Assembly (NCBI GenBank): GCA_032622095.1
Contig: CP136062.1
Coordinates: 136,190,960 to 136,254,959 of the forward strand
Direction of reading: 5' to 3'
From: Siphonodentalium dalli
Taxonomy: Eukaryota; Mollusca; Scaphopoda; Gadilida; Siphonodentaliidae
Length of the DNA: 64,000 nt
Below, one piece after another: positions 25,301 through 40,300 of this stretch. Under the pieces are notes generated by a model that worked only from the letters and a program-made list of their open reading frames with translations, ran no database searches and was not told the DNA's origin. A program made the position numbers and the translations under genes. Position 1 is the first letter of the stretch. Each line of letters starts with the position of its first letter.

Positions 25301-28300
25301 TGACTAAATCCTTTGGCACACCCTACATGCCTCATCCTTTATCCGATCGTCACCAAACTTCGGGGTGACCTCTTGATGGGAGCTAGAGTGTATAAAATTG
25401 TTCCGAAATTCATTAAAAACATGGCTGCCAGCTGCCATCTTGGATTATCCATTTGATTCCATCAGCACACCATGCAACCCACACATATCGGAGAAAAGTT
25501 TGAGATGAAAATAATTTCATCTACACAATACAATCCCTTAACTGAAAACAATTGTACTCTATCATTTTATTGACTGCTCAGCATAAAATTGATGCCTCCC
25601 CAAGTTGGGCTACAGTGTCAATGACACACTCCTCGATATTGGCCACAGCAATAAGCAATGCCATCGGAAAAGCCATGGCAACATGTGGCATCTAACATGC
25701 CACAGCATTAAATTTTCCATGGGACATTTTTCCTAATTTCAAGGGCTTTCGACACTTTCATTTGTAGATTATTTTTAAATTGTAAAAAAAATTCATCGAT
25801 GTATGATTTTCATGGCAGCACAGCTATTTACCAATCAAAACAAGCCTTGCCTCCAGCTCTAGGTAAAGTTAAGAAATTTATTTCTTAATTTCTAGGTGCA
25901 AGTGGTACTCATGTATTTATCAATTGTTACTCTGCCAATGAGGAGGATTTTGCTGGATCAGAGTCATACAAACTTGATACCTGGGTATTTGATCAGGTCA
26001 AGGTAAGATTTTAGACCATACTTTGACATTTGACATAAAAAGTTTCAGGAAGTGTAGGCAATTATTGTTTTCATGTAGGTGCTCGCACCAAACAGGCCTT
26101 GTTCTTTTAGTTTTTTTGTACGCCTTTTAAAAAAAACTGGATGTATTAATTTCCGTCCATTGGTCCATATGACTGTCCGTCAGTTTGTTTTTGGTCTCCA
26201 GATGGTAACTTTAGATAGTCTGAACTGAATGAAATGTGGTATGTGTTTACTAACACAATATACAGGTCAAGTTCAAATTTGGGTTCCGTCATCCAATTTT
26301 TACCAGAGTTATGGCCCTTTGTTGGAATTACCACAAGCTTATTATGCCATGCCCTAGCAATGCTCTTGTGGGTACTATTTCAGAATATTTTACTCTATTC
26401 TTTCAGACACCAGTACATATACATGTTCAAGTTTTTCATTTATGGACTCCTCAACCAGTGGATACTAACCACATTGAACCCCCAACTAATTAATGAGGCG
26501 CAAGGCGGAATTTTATTTGTGCCTTTTCTTTAATTAAACTCTTACCACATGTTTTATTTTTCATGTAGAATTTTCTAGAGGAAGCAAAGACTAACAGAAC
26601 CTTATATGATATGATGCACAAGGATAAGATTGTCTTATTCCTTCATCTACTTGGATTAGATACCAATGGGCACTCTCACAGACCATACTCTGAGTAAGTA
26701 ACCATGCTCGTCATTAATTGACGATGTATACCAGCTCTATGGACAATTTTTATGAAACCTGTTTGGCATCTTATTCAGATTTTAGTGTATAAAATGATTT
26801 TGTGAAACAGCAACCCATTCAAAAAAATCTGTGTTCTCAGTTTTACTCAAAAAATCAGACGATAGAGGGAGGCTTTTTTTCCTCGGAATCTCCTATGATA
26901 AATTGAAATATCACTAAATTCTTATTTCTTAATGCTATATGCTGAAGACATCAAACAATTATTATATTAACCCCAGTTTCCTTTTGTATGCCACAGACGG
27001 CTCTTGTTCCACTGTTTACAATTGACCATGTCTCATGTCTGAATGTATACCCATGTCGAACAACTTGGACCATTAGAAAATATTATGAAGTATATAATTA
27101 ATGAAAATGTATGGTTTTTCATGTTATTCCCCATTTTTCTGACATTTTATGTACTAGTATTGAATGCTGAAGTTATACTACGTCTGCGCTTACTCAGCTG
27201 ATCAACTTCTTTGAGACATGGCGAATACATGTACTAGGCATTCATTCAAGTTTCATACTGGTACTCGCCCCAGATGTTGGTTGCTGATGGGACAGCTTAT
27301 GCTACATAGGAAAACCCTGGGAGAATGATGACAGTCGTGTGAACCAAAGTTTTATTTAAAAACAAAACTAAATTCAGTTCAAGAATATCTCCCATGGATA
27401 TGAGTCAACAATTTCCCTTTTTTTTCAAATCAGGAGAAACTTTTTTGAAATTTTGAGTCCATAGCATGCCTCATGTAATAACCAAGAACAGGATTGTCGG
27501 TTGTTCAGTCCTGAATGTAGAGCATGGTATCTTGCTTGAACTTTGAAGCAGCAATCTCTGAATCTGAGAAGCATTCTTATTGACATAGAGTAATGCCCTA
27601 AGTAATCGACCCCTTAACCACAGCAGAATTATGGGTAACTTTTCAGGATTTAGTCAGAAATATGGCTTGTTGCCATTCATCGGAAAGCTCTCAGAAATAT
27701 GGCTTGTTGACATTCATCAGAAAGCTCTCAGGGAGAGCTTTCCGATGATTGGCAAAAAGCCATATTTCCGACTAAATCCTGAAAAGTTACCCATAATTCT
27801 GCTGTGGTTAAGGAGTTGATTACTTAGGGCATTACTGTAGGACTAGTTTGTTTCTTATGTGCGATCATGATAAATAAAGGATGTCTGCAGTTATGGAGTG
27901 AATTGCAGGTACCAGTGGAAATATGCTGCAAATTATTATTATGTGACCTCATATATTTATAGTTATGGTTCAAAGTTGGTTTTTATCACTCTTGGGGTTA
28001 TGACTTACCTATGCTAACATAACGAGAGTTGTAAGGCTCACTATTACTCGAACATGGCTTTTTTGAGCCCCTAAAAATTATGTTTATGTAATTTGAAAGC
28101 AGGCATAAGAAAGGTCAATAAATACTTGATAGATATATCTACAGGCTTAATAAACTCTGAAACTTAATGGCAATGTTTTAGCTGTTTTAAAGTTTACACA
28201 TTGAAAATAGCTCTTTATTTTAACCATATCAGGAATAGACTCTTCCTGAACCACTCTTTACTGTTCCATGAAATAAAATTCGGGACCCAATTGGTCTAAA

Positions 28301-31300
28301 TATGTGTTCTATGAGTTGAATGAGTCTTTCTGCAGTATATAAAGTCTGTATAAATAGAGGATCTCACATGAGTTCCTATTTTATACGGAATTTATCAACC
28401 GAGTTCACTAAATTCGATTTGAGCCGAGGTTTACCGAGGCTCAAATAGAATTTAGAGGACGAGGTTGATAAATTACGTATAAAATAGGACGAGTGTGAGA
28501 TACCTTTTATCACATGATCAAATAAACCCGAAGAAACGTGAAATATTCATCGAAAACAACAATCATAATCTACAGCGATCGCAAGTTATCTGAAGAACGC
28601 CGTGACGTCATCGCACGCGCTGATATTAAATGTGTCTATTACCGATAATTATGAAACTGCTTTTATGGCCAAATTATGTGATAAAGGTATTTAATGTATT
28701 TATCATCCTACCTAACCATAGGGAGCCACGCATACATAAGAGAATCTACTGGCTTACAAGGTCAAAGTAAATATTATTATGCCAATGCCTTCTCTAATAT
28801 ATGTGATGCTCGCATATATAAGAGAAGGCATTGGCATAAGGTTTTCACAAAATTTCAGGAAGCTCCAGTCATGGAAGGGTTGGATCAGATTGCCTGACAT
28901 TAATTGTTACCCGTTTATGTTTAAGGCTTCTCTAGCTCCACTGATTTATTAACCCTTGACAAAATTTCATAAAGCTTCAGTCATGGAAGGGTTAAAGTCC
29001 ATATAAATGTGTTTAATGTATTTATCAATCTACTTTGGTACCCAGAAACTGGCTTCAAACTGCTACAGGATTTAAATCCACAATACCACATGTGAGCATT
29101 TTGTCCCCTCAGTTGCTACTGATATATTCTTGTGGTTGTGTTAACCCTTTCATGATGGGAGCCATTCTGGAGGAGCAATAAAGATCTTGTGCCAGTGCAT
29201 TCTATAAGAGAATGCATTGGCACAGGTGTTTCGCTAAATTTCAGGAAGCTCAAGTCATGGAATGGTTATAGATCTAAGCAAAATAATTTATGAAACATAT
29301 TTACTACGTTTGTTGTATTTCAGGGAATATCTTCAAAATATCAAGATTGTTGATAAAGGAATAAAAGAGATGGAGGATCTTTTAGACAATTTCTACTACA
29401 ATGATGGTAAAACATCGTACATCATGACATCAGACCATGGGATGACAAATTGGGGTAAGCTTACTACTGTAATACACAAGCTCTGAAACACAGTGCTTGC
29501 TTTGTCTTACTAGTACTGTTCCATGCTTTCGTTGTTTTAGCCCTGGCATGGGTTATAATAAAATACTTTATCTATTAATAAAATTAATGTTCTGTTTCTC
29601 AGACAACTCCTCATAAAAATATGGCCAACTGGGTGCTTTTTATAGTCCACCGAAAAAAATAAAAATTAGAAATCATCCTGCCACTCTGCTTCTCAAAACT
29701 ATTTCCACAATCTCTGTACACTACTGACCATAACTCTGGCTGGACATATTGTTGCCTCATGCTAAAATGTTCTATATCAATTTTGGAATGCAAATGAGAT
29801 AACATTAACTTTTGATTCGGCGTGGTACTTTCTGTCCGAAAATCACAAGATATTGAGCATAGCATTTACCAGATATGAATGAGAGGCTATGCAAATATGT
29901 TCCATAACCAGAATTAGTTTTTATGTCAGTGCTGTATTGTTCTATCTCCACTGTGGACCAATGAATTTATTTATTTTGTAACACATGATCGCATAAATTT
30001 TAGTGCTATATAATGTTCTAACTCGAACCGACAATAGTAAGCAATTGGAACTAATGGCCATTAATATGCCTGACTGGAAATAGTGAGCACTTTCGTACTC
30101 TTATATATGAAATCTTAATTCTAACTGACTTCGTTGGTTAAAATAGTACTGAAAATGAAATAATGTGCGAGATTGTACTTTGGAATGATTTAAAAACCAC
30201 TTTAGCACTTACGAAAAAAGCCATATTGTTCAGCAAAGTGTTCTATCTCCAAACACATGTCAACTGATTACATGAAAAATACTGACATTAAAGAAAGACA
30301 ATTTAAACATATCAGTTTTTCGTTTCCAAGGATAAAATGAAAACAACAAAGGTGAAAATAAAGCAGACATATACGAAAACCAGATGGTAATTTTCAAATC
30401 GAGTTTCCCACAAATAATGAAAAATGGATATAGAACATTGTAGCACGATGCGACGATATTTCAACTTGTATTTGATATTTCTCTTTGTTATTTCTGATAA
30501 AAAATAAAGTTTTCTTTTTGGTTTGTTTAACTGTATATACTTTGGTTGTAAAACAGACTGTTAAATTGAAATTATATTAACTCTAATTATGAAAATTCAT
30601 TTTTTACAACAATAATTTTTATAATATGTGAGTAAAGACATAAAAACATGCCTGGTGGGAAATTTGGGTTGTAAACAGTGGGAATAAAAACCTGCCAGCT
30701 GGGTCATTTTGTAGGTAAAAAAATAAATATAAAAACCTTCCTGCCTGCCGATTTTGAAAAAATAATTGTCCAAGAAACAGACAATAAACTTTGTGTGGCC
30801 TACAGTAGTTAGTGCCCAAAGAAATGACTCCTCTCCAAAGGAACTGAAGGAAGTATGTCTTTTTGAAACTAATATTAACCTCTTGGCTGCTATATGTCCA
30901 TACTGTTTAAGTACATAAAATGTCACAATGTGGGCTAGATGTCCGTATTGAGTATGGGAACTCAGAAATTAGTGCCTCGGATCCCGTGTATTTCAACATT
31001 TGGACTTTTTATGATATTCGAGGATTGTGTTTCACAATATCATTTGCGTGGAGTCCGTTTTAAAGTTTTTATAACATTCCTGTGTAATTTTCTGCTGCAA
31101 AATTGCCATAACATCAACAGACCAGAACTCAACATCATTCAGCAGTGGAGAAGTTAAGACATGTGGCTAATTTCAAATGTAATGTGCCAATTCATAACTC
31201 ATCAGATTCATGGTCAGTTTGTACTCAATATGTTCACAAACTAAAGCAGTTTTTCATAAAACTGTTCAGTTTTATTATTTATCTATGACAGGTTCCCATG

Positions 31301-34300
31301 GTGCTGGTGATCCAGAGGAAACACTTACACCTTTAGTTGCCTGGGGAGCAGGAATAAGAGGACCGATCAAAATCCAGGAAAAGCAGTCTCACAAAGATGA
31401 CTTCTCCACAAGTAAGTTTGGTTTAAACAGCATTTATGTTACCCCTAGATAATTTCAATCCGATAGTCATATAAAGCCACTGGGCGGTTTGTGCTCCAAA
31501 ATACAACTAATAATATTTGCTTTTTAATTGTTTTCTGTATCGAAATAGGTTGAAAAAAGTATTTAAGACTTCATTTACTGCTTTCTCTTCATTTTAATCA
31601 TCAAATTTTGTAGTGCCATCTACATTTCAAAGAGACAACAGCTCTAGATTTTCTTCCCATGGTCTACAGTTCAAATTTTTACGCACCCGCTGATTTAAAA
31701 AAATTAACTGCACCAGCTGACCGCACAAATGAATCAATCTGAAATTTATAAAAATAATATGAACAAAACACGTATTTTCAGCGCTATATCGACAAATTTG
31801 TTCGGAAATCTTCCATGTTGGTATTTTTTGAGATACATGTACACCTTACTAAATAATGTTTAGATAATTTTGGGGTTCGAATGAGCCATATCTGTTTTAA
31901 GTTCTTGCTGGGGTTGAATTGGAGCCTTCTAATGTTGTTTAAAATTAACCTTTATATTATCCACTTAAAATGCTTATGTGATTGCCACTTGGCAATAAGA
32001 CAATCCATTATAATATTGTTAAAGGAATATTTGAAATTTGACATGACATGACCAAATCAATGTTTTCTGATATTAATATTTGAGGGTACATCTCACATTG
32101 AAAGCATCTATCAAGTATCAGACATGCTCGCGACTATATGTAGCAAGTTCATGAAGTCATTTTTCTGTGCAGAAACTAAATAGCACAAATATATTGACTG
32201 TTATTAATCTCATTTGTTAGTTGATTAATGAAATCTCGTACACAAAGAATTTTCAGGTAAATTATTGCTCAAACCCGTACACCAAACCACAAATTGTTTA
32301 TCAATGGACTTGTCAATGCCTAGTTAAATGACAACTCCATCATAGTCACCATTGTTCCACTTGAGTTGAACTGGCCCATTCTATAATTCTTTACAACTTA
32401 TATCATATATACCAAAAACTCGAATGAATTACGTTATTTCCATTAATATAGATTGAAATAGAGTTAAAGGTGCACATATCTCATAGAGCTGTCAGTTGAT
32501 GGGGTCAAGAACAATAACAATAACACAGGCTAGTGTTGAAACAATTAGTCGACTAGTCGATGTCGACTATAGAATTTAGGCGATAATCGATTAGCAATCT
32601 CCAAGTCGACTAATCACCATATTTCCCAGAAAGGTATAGATAAACGTTTCATTGGTAGCAATCATTGATGCATGTAGTATACTACCATATTTATCGTCGC
32701 TCGTGTATATAAAGCAAAAATGATTGGGATGGAATCTAAAATACGACCGCCTTTTCGCGGTTAAGGTATTATAAAAACATGTTTCCAATCTAGATATTCA
32801 GTCATCGCATAAGCCATACCAACCTGTTATAGTATGCTATTCGCCGTAAAAACGGGGCCCTTTTGATGTCTCTTCGATTGGAAATCATTGTTCGCCTAAG
32901 TACCCATTCCTGTATTCAAAGTGCGGCATCTTTGATCTACGATATTCTATGTCCGACGTTGCAACAGATATATTGTTTGACGATGCGGTGACTGATACAA
33001 GATCAAACCGATTTCGACGTGTTCACTTTACTCTTGACTGGGCGCTTGTATAATTATGATTATATTGTGCTGGATTATGCCAATATATCATTCAGATTGC
33101 TAATCAAGTCATTGACTCATTGTCATACAACCACACACCCCTAAAAGTTAGGAAACTTGTTGCATCCAGCTGTTTCAAAGTCTCTCTATAGTAAATTATG
33201 ACCGTCACTTCGTTGGGATGCTCACGAACATAACTTCAACACTTACCCCAATATTATATGATAGGAGTGATATGAGTGATAATTACCTGTCACTTTTGGC
33301 TCAGTGTCAACACCAATATATATAATGATAAATATGCATGTTTTAATAAATTTATGATGACAAACAGCTGTGAATTGGGCAGATCATCGATGTCTAAGAA
33401 AATAATTTGATAATCCCAAATGGGTTTTTGATCGTTCTATATATATATAGTAGGTGTCGACTAGTAGTCGGCTTATGGCTGTCAACTACGAAATACCCTA
33501 GTCGTTTCAACTCTAAAACAGGCGGCATGTTGACAGAAGTAAAGTGTTGTTCATGCGACACACATGCTTCACATGGTCCATAAGCCAATGAGATCAGCCG
33601 TGATTTTGATTGGCTAATTCACTTTACTTATATGCCCTTTTTGAAAAAAGGTTGTATTATGTTATCAGTCTGTCCGTCTGTCCGTTCGTCCGTCCGTCTG
33701 TCTGTCCGTCCGTTAACATTTTTGGTTTCCGATCGATAACTCCAGTTTGGAGTATTTGATCTGAACCAAAGTTGGTATGTGTATTTCTCAGCTAAAGATA
33801 CAGGCCAAGTTCGAATATGGGTTCCGTCCAGTTATTTTTACATGAGTTACGGCCCTTTTTCAACTTAGAATTTTACCAATTTCATAACATTTTGGTTTCC
33901 GACCGATAACTCCAGTTTTGATTATTTGAGCTGAACCAAAGCTGGTATGTGTATTTCCCAGCTAAAACTACAGGCCAAGTTTGAATATAGGTTCTGTCTA
34001 ATTATTTTTACATGAATTATGGCCATTTTTCGACTTAGAATTTGACCACATTTTGGCATTGAAATTATAGGGGTACATGTATATCAGGTTTTCTTCAAAT
34101 GTAAGCTCAAAGTATTATCTTATTTTGCGATAGTACAATTCAAAATTGCTAAAGGGTGTATTTTGCCATGCCCTAGCGATGCTCTTGTTGTAAACCTGAA
34201 TAGCTCTACTCACCGACTGCATTTGACATAGGCACCATTTTATTGCACAAAACAGTTCTCATTTCTAATTAAGCATTCCAATACAGACCCCATAACCATC

Positions 34301-37300
34301 CCCGTGGTGGACATTGGACACTGACTGTACCATAGGAGGTGGCAATTTCACTAACTCAACGCCATACCCCATGCTTACTTATCAGTAAATTCACCACTGC
34401 CCTTTTAAAAATGGCTATTTTCAGAACCAAAAATCTGTAAAATTTTGTTACAAATCATGAAAATAAACTAGACAATCGAGTGCAAGCAATATTCTGGCCC
34501 GAGACTTGTGATTTATCATCAATATGCGGCATGAGAATGAGAATCCCGTGTTCCTTTTACTAATTTCAATTCAATATCATATTTTTTTCACAGTATCATA
34601 TGTATACATACCTGTATCTAACGTTCTGAGTACTTTTGTGTCTTGCCTTCTGATAAGTTTGCTTCCTTTAAATATCAATGTTTTTAATATCATATTATTT
34701 TGAAAATATTAAAGATGCATTATTCGAATTAACGCTCACAAATTACTATTTCTTTGGCTTCAGCTTTGGGGTAAAAAATATTTGATTCGAGTCGAGGAAC
34801 CCACCCATCAAAGCTCAAGAGTGATCAGATAACAATTTTTTATATCTATTATTTTTCACAACCGGTACTTTTTAGTGGCCAGGTAAAAAGTCCACAAGAA
34901 GACGGTCTCGGACCAAATTGCAGATGAAGATGGATAACTCTAAAATCAAGTGGCTTTGTGTGTCAGATATTTGACACACCAGCTAAATTTCATTGAACAA
35001 AATATAAAATAACAGGTTTTGGGAAATTTTATATAGTTGACTGTGGTTAGCATTATTTTTGGGCAATTAATCGATTCTGATAACTGAAGCATTCAAAAAA
35101 TGTTGTTGGAATCTGATGTTATGGGGACCATCAAATCAGATTGAGTACTTTTAAATTCACATTGAAGCAGGAAGTAATGGACCTGTATACTGATCATGTT
35201 ATTGTCTGCAGTGATTTTGTGTTCTTATTTCATACTTCATCTGGTTATCATTTCCTGAATACATCTTTGAATTCTTCTTTTCTTTTATAAGAATGGGGAT
35301 TAGGACATGTTGCTAGACAAGATGTTGAACAGGTATGTTTTCAGTTCATTTTATAAATTATTTCTTCGATTAGCCATATTGTGGTATTATATTCATACAG
35401 AGAATAGTAGTATTGCGACAAATAAAATACTTGTGGCATCTAACGGCAAAAATTAACCTCATGGCATGATAGTTTTTGACTTGGAAAGATTAAAACAAGC
35501 TATCAAGATTGTCAATGTTATTTATATGCTTTCTCAGTAAGTTTCTTTAGAATTTTAATCAGTCGGAAAAGTGTTACAAGCTGCTTATCAATTTGGCCCA
35601 TGGGTGAAAAAAAAAATTGTGCTGGTTGAATTTCCTGTCCTTATTTAACAATCAGCACATGAAAGTTTATTGTTCTACATGAAATTGTTTATAAGCTTAT
35701 TTTGTGAGTTATTAACCCCTTAATTATGGGAGCTGAGCTGGTGCAGCAGTACAGATCATGTGCCAATGCATTCTCTTGTATATGCAAGTCTCCCATAAGG
35801 AGCCTCACATGTTTAAGAGAATGCACTGGCTTACAAGGTCATGGTAAATATTGTTAGGCCAATGCATTCTCTGATATATGCGAGGCTACCTATGGGAGAC
35901 TCACGTGTATAAGAGAATACACTGACACAGGATATTTAACCCTTTCATGATGGGAGCTGCGCTCGTGCAGCATTCAAAATCCTGTGCCATTGTAATCTCT
36001 TATATATGCGAGTCTCCCACATTTATATTATACGAGAATGCACTGGCTTACAAGGTCTTGGTAAATATTGTTATTCCAATGCATTCTCTTATATATGTGA
36101 GGCTCCCTATGCATTGGCACAGAGTTTTCGCAAATTTTCAGGAAGCTACAGTCATGTAAGAGTTAAATGAGATTATCTGACTTTGATTATTACCCATTTA
36201 TGTTTGAGACTGATCTATCTCCACTGATTTATTAACCCTTCCATGTCTGAAGATTCCTGAAATTTTGACAAAAACCCTGTGCCAATGCATTCTCTTATAT
36301 ATTATTATGTGAGCCTCGCATATATAAGAGACCACATTGACCTAACAATATTTACCTTGTAAGCCAGTGGATTCTCTTATATATGTGAGGCTCCCTATAG
36401 GAGACTTGCATATATAATAGAATGCACTTGCACAGGATCTTTAATGCTGAAATGGTTAATACAGATTGCTTCACTTTGTTTAAGATATTTTTTTAGGCTG
36501 ATATATTTTTCAGGCTGATATAGCTGCTCTGATGGCTGCTCTTCTCGGAATCCCTTATCCTGTGAACTCTGTGGTATGTGTACCCAATAGTTAACCATTT
36601 GAGTGCCAATAAGTACACAATAAGTCTGTTATAGAATATAATAAAATATATTAAAATTGTAAAAAATTGTAAAAAAAAACAAATTGTAAAAAAAACATTG
36701 TTAGGCCAATGCATTCTCTTATATATGCGAGGCGACCTATGGTCGACTCGCATATATAAGAGAATGCATTGGCACAGGGTATATGGGTTGATACAAAAAT
36801 CGACCTGGCACTCAAAGGGTTAAATAACAACTCCAATGTCACTTATGTCTGCATGGCCTGGAGTTGAATTGCCGCCTTCTATAAACATTCACAATTAACA
36901 TTTGAGTCTATTGCACATAATGCTTCTGGTTACCCTCAGTTAACGCTTTCTATGCTAAATTCTCATTGACGAGTAGTTCCCTTAGATAGGGTTGCCATGA
37001 CTGAGTTTTCCGAATCACCTAATCGACCGTTATAGTCAACGGTTAGTCGATTAATCATTCATACATGCGGCCTATATTACACCCAGGTAAACAAGTGATA
37101 AATGTGAAATTACGATTAATACTTTAATCCATTCTGAACTCGATTATAAACTGTCAGTGTTCCGTGTTTTATTTCATATACAACAAGGAATACTCATGCT
37201 CTTCGTCCCGATGTAGTTATAAACATGCCCTTACTATACTGCCCAGAATTGCCGATGTTATGAGGTGTCTCGTAATGGTGGGTGGTGGGTGGGTGGCTAT

Positions 37301-40300
37301 AAATTTATTGACACTTGTGAATTTATTTTTACGATGAGTCAAATAAATATGTTGACAATTGTGAATTTACAGCAAAAATATTTCTATAACGAGTCAAGTG
37401 AGTACCTGTCATTGAATAAATCAAGTTGACAACATGTTAACGCTGTTCAACTATAATCTGTCAAACTTCTTTCATATTCCAGGGTAGAACTCCCATAGAG
37501 TACTTCAATTTACCTGTCGACTGGAAAGCTGACACACTATTTGTTAATGCACAGCAGATGCTGGAACAATACAAGGTAATTCATCATATGGAATCATAAA
37601 CACTTGATGTCTCATGATGTATAATTCATAAATTTAAATATTCACTGATATCTCTACTGTACAAATTTCCGATGATGAATCATACATCCATATATTCTAT
37701 TAATATTTCTTCCGATAGTAGGAATCAGCCAATCATGATTCCTTACTCACTCGCTAGTCATTTGTTTATGACTTGCATTATATACAGTGTAACCATACAA
37801 GGAAATTAACATTTTTGCTGTATTTGGTTGCGTTACTCAGATAGACTTGCAGCAATTTCTGTAATGTCGAATTGAATCTCAAATCGAATTGGGGAAAAAG
37901 ATATTGAATCACATCGAATCTTGAATCAAATTGTTGCATAATCAAATTGTTGCGTCGAGTGTATCAAGAGTGAATATACAGAAAAGATTGGTGGTACAAA
38001 AGTTTGACACATATTGGAAATTCTATTTATACATCATTTTGCGACAGATTTACCTGTATGTATGATCGTCCATTGGTATCATGACGTCTCTTCTCACAAA
38101 TACATAGAAAACATAGGAATTTGATGAAATTCTTATCAGGACAGCAAATTTCAAAACTAATTTCAATTGCAGGGCCCTATTGTAGTGGATATAATTACGA
38201 ATAGCTTCGAATTTTTCTCTCTTGTTATTTATTCCAGGTCAAGATGAAGGAAAAACTAGATACTACTCTTTCTGCAGTTTTCAAGCCTTTCAAGTAAGAA
38301 TATGAAAATTCATTAGATTAGTGGATTATTAGCATAGACCAAGGTTTCTCTTTTTTCTACCAAGATTTTATGAGAGACATTGTCATTATGATGAGAAGCA
38401 ATTCTCGATTACATCTGCTCGCATTGAACATAAATTTTGGCAAGGAAGGAGCCCTAATTTTAGAGTTTAAAATCATGACTTGCATTAATGATGTATAATT
38501 ATATTCCAGAATGTTTTCATTTTCCAAAACTTTTTACCCGAAAATTAACCCTAGATTATTATGTGACAAACTATTACAACATGTGAACATGATCATATTC
38601 TGCTGTTTAGGTGAGTTTCCAGCCACAGGGGTCGTTAAGAAAATGGATATAAAATATAAATTAAAAAAGTACCCGATTTGTAAAATAGTTAGATTTTTTA
38701 AATTTATATATCTTTATTTGTTTTCTTATAATGACAAGCCCCTGTGTTCCCAACCACAAATATGGTGAAATGTTGTTCAGAGAGCTGGATTCCGGTTCTC
38801 ACTGTGGGTCTTCTGAAAAAACCTCAGCTATCACATATTTTCGTTTAGTTTCTAACTCAGTTTTCATATTCCTCATATCCAAGCAAACAGTTTGATGTAT
38901 ACATGTAATGTCTTGGTGGTCAACGACTTGAATCACCCATTTTTCTGGTATTTGCTACTTGCTTATTGAACGGTTCACCTGTCTGTTATCTTATATCTGT
39001 CACCTGTTCGTCCATTTGTCACAGACATATTTTTTTCATTTTTCAGGAATCTTACTCTGTCAGATCAGGTATGTAAAAAAATTCTTTAAAATTCTGGTGT
39101 AATGTTCCATAATAGTCTCTAGAACTACAATGAAAATGCCATTTCTATAAAAGTAAAGGACTTTTACCTGATGACATCACATTACTAAATTAAAAAAAGA
39201 ATTGCTACATGTATTTGAAAAAAAATAGTAATGTTTACTTGTTTGAGTGAGAGGAAAAGACTTCTGTTCTGATACCCCTCCCCGGGAAATTCCTCTGCAA
39301 CGCCAAAACATTGTTAATATAATATGTGTCAGGTTTGTTGTTTTTCAGTTATTTAGCAGAGTTGTGTCAAATCGTAATTGTCACAAAAGTGATATGAATT
39401 TTGATGACATTTTATAATTTATCTCTTTAATGAAGGGATTTCAAAATACAATCTATGGCTGCATCTCTGTGGTAGTCCATTTATCTAAGTTAGGACTGCC
39501 ACACAGTAAACTTGAAGTACTACTTCTGTATTGCCATGATTCCCAATTGCTGGTAGCAAGAAAAAGATCTCAGTTGCTTGTATATTCATTACAAACAAAC
39601 CGTCTTCACTCACAGGAGGTTATATGCATTACAAAGCAACTCTCTAACGAATACAGCCTGCACATAAGGTTAATTTTTTTTGCATAAAAATAGCATGCAC
39701 AGCATAGGTGATATACTATTATAATTAGCTATAGCGAGTATGGATATCATGCGAGCTCAGTATATACTGGCAAATTCTTATCCATGTGTTCGTTGACAGG
39801 AAGTCACTTATCTATTTCACAGGTTGACTACATCAGGAAGATTCGCACTCTCATTGTCGATCAGAATTATGAAGAAGCTGTGAGTATTTAACATATTTAT
39901 AAAATATTGTATGTTACGGCCATATTGTTTTTTACTTTTTACATATTTCATAGACTATATCAGATAGATTCACACTCTCATGGCTAATCAGCAGTTTGAG
40001 TCCTCAGCTGATGCTGTGGTGGCTCATGGTTGTTTGTACAGAGACACAGTGACAAGAGGGTGGGTGCTACCACCCACTTTCTCAAGTGCGACACAATGTT
40101 TCGAAATTTATAAATTTGAGGGTCTAATGATGAATTTTAGAAATAACAATTTTTAGTAAAATGTTCAACCTGGGATATATTATATGGGATTTTGCATAAT
40201 AAATTGACATCATTTAAGTTACTGCAGATATTCAGTAAAGTGCCAGTGTTGTTAGAAATTTAAAAAGTGGACTTACATCCCAGTTGGATATATCGAACAT

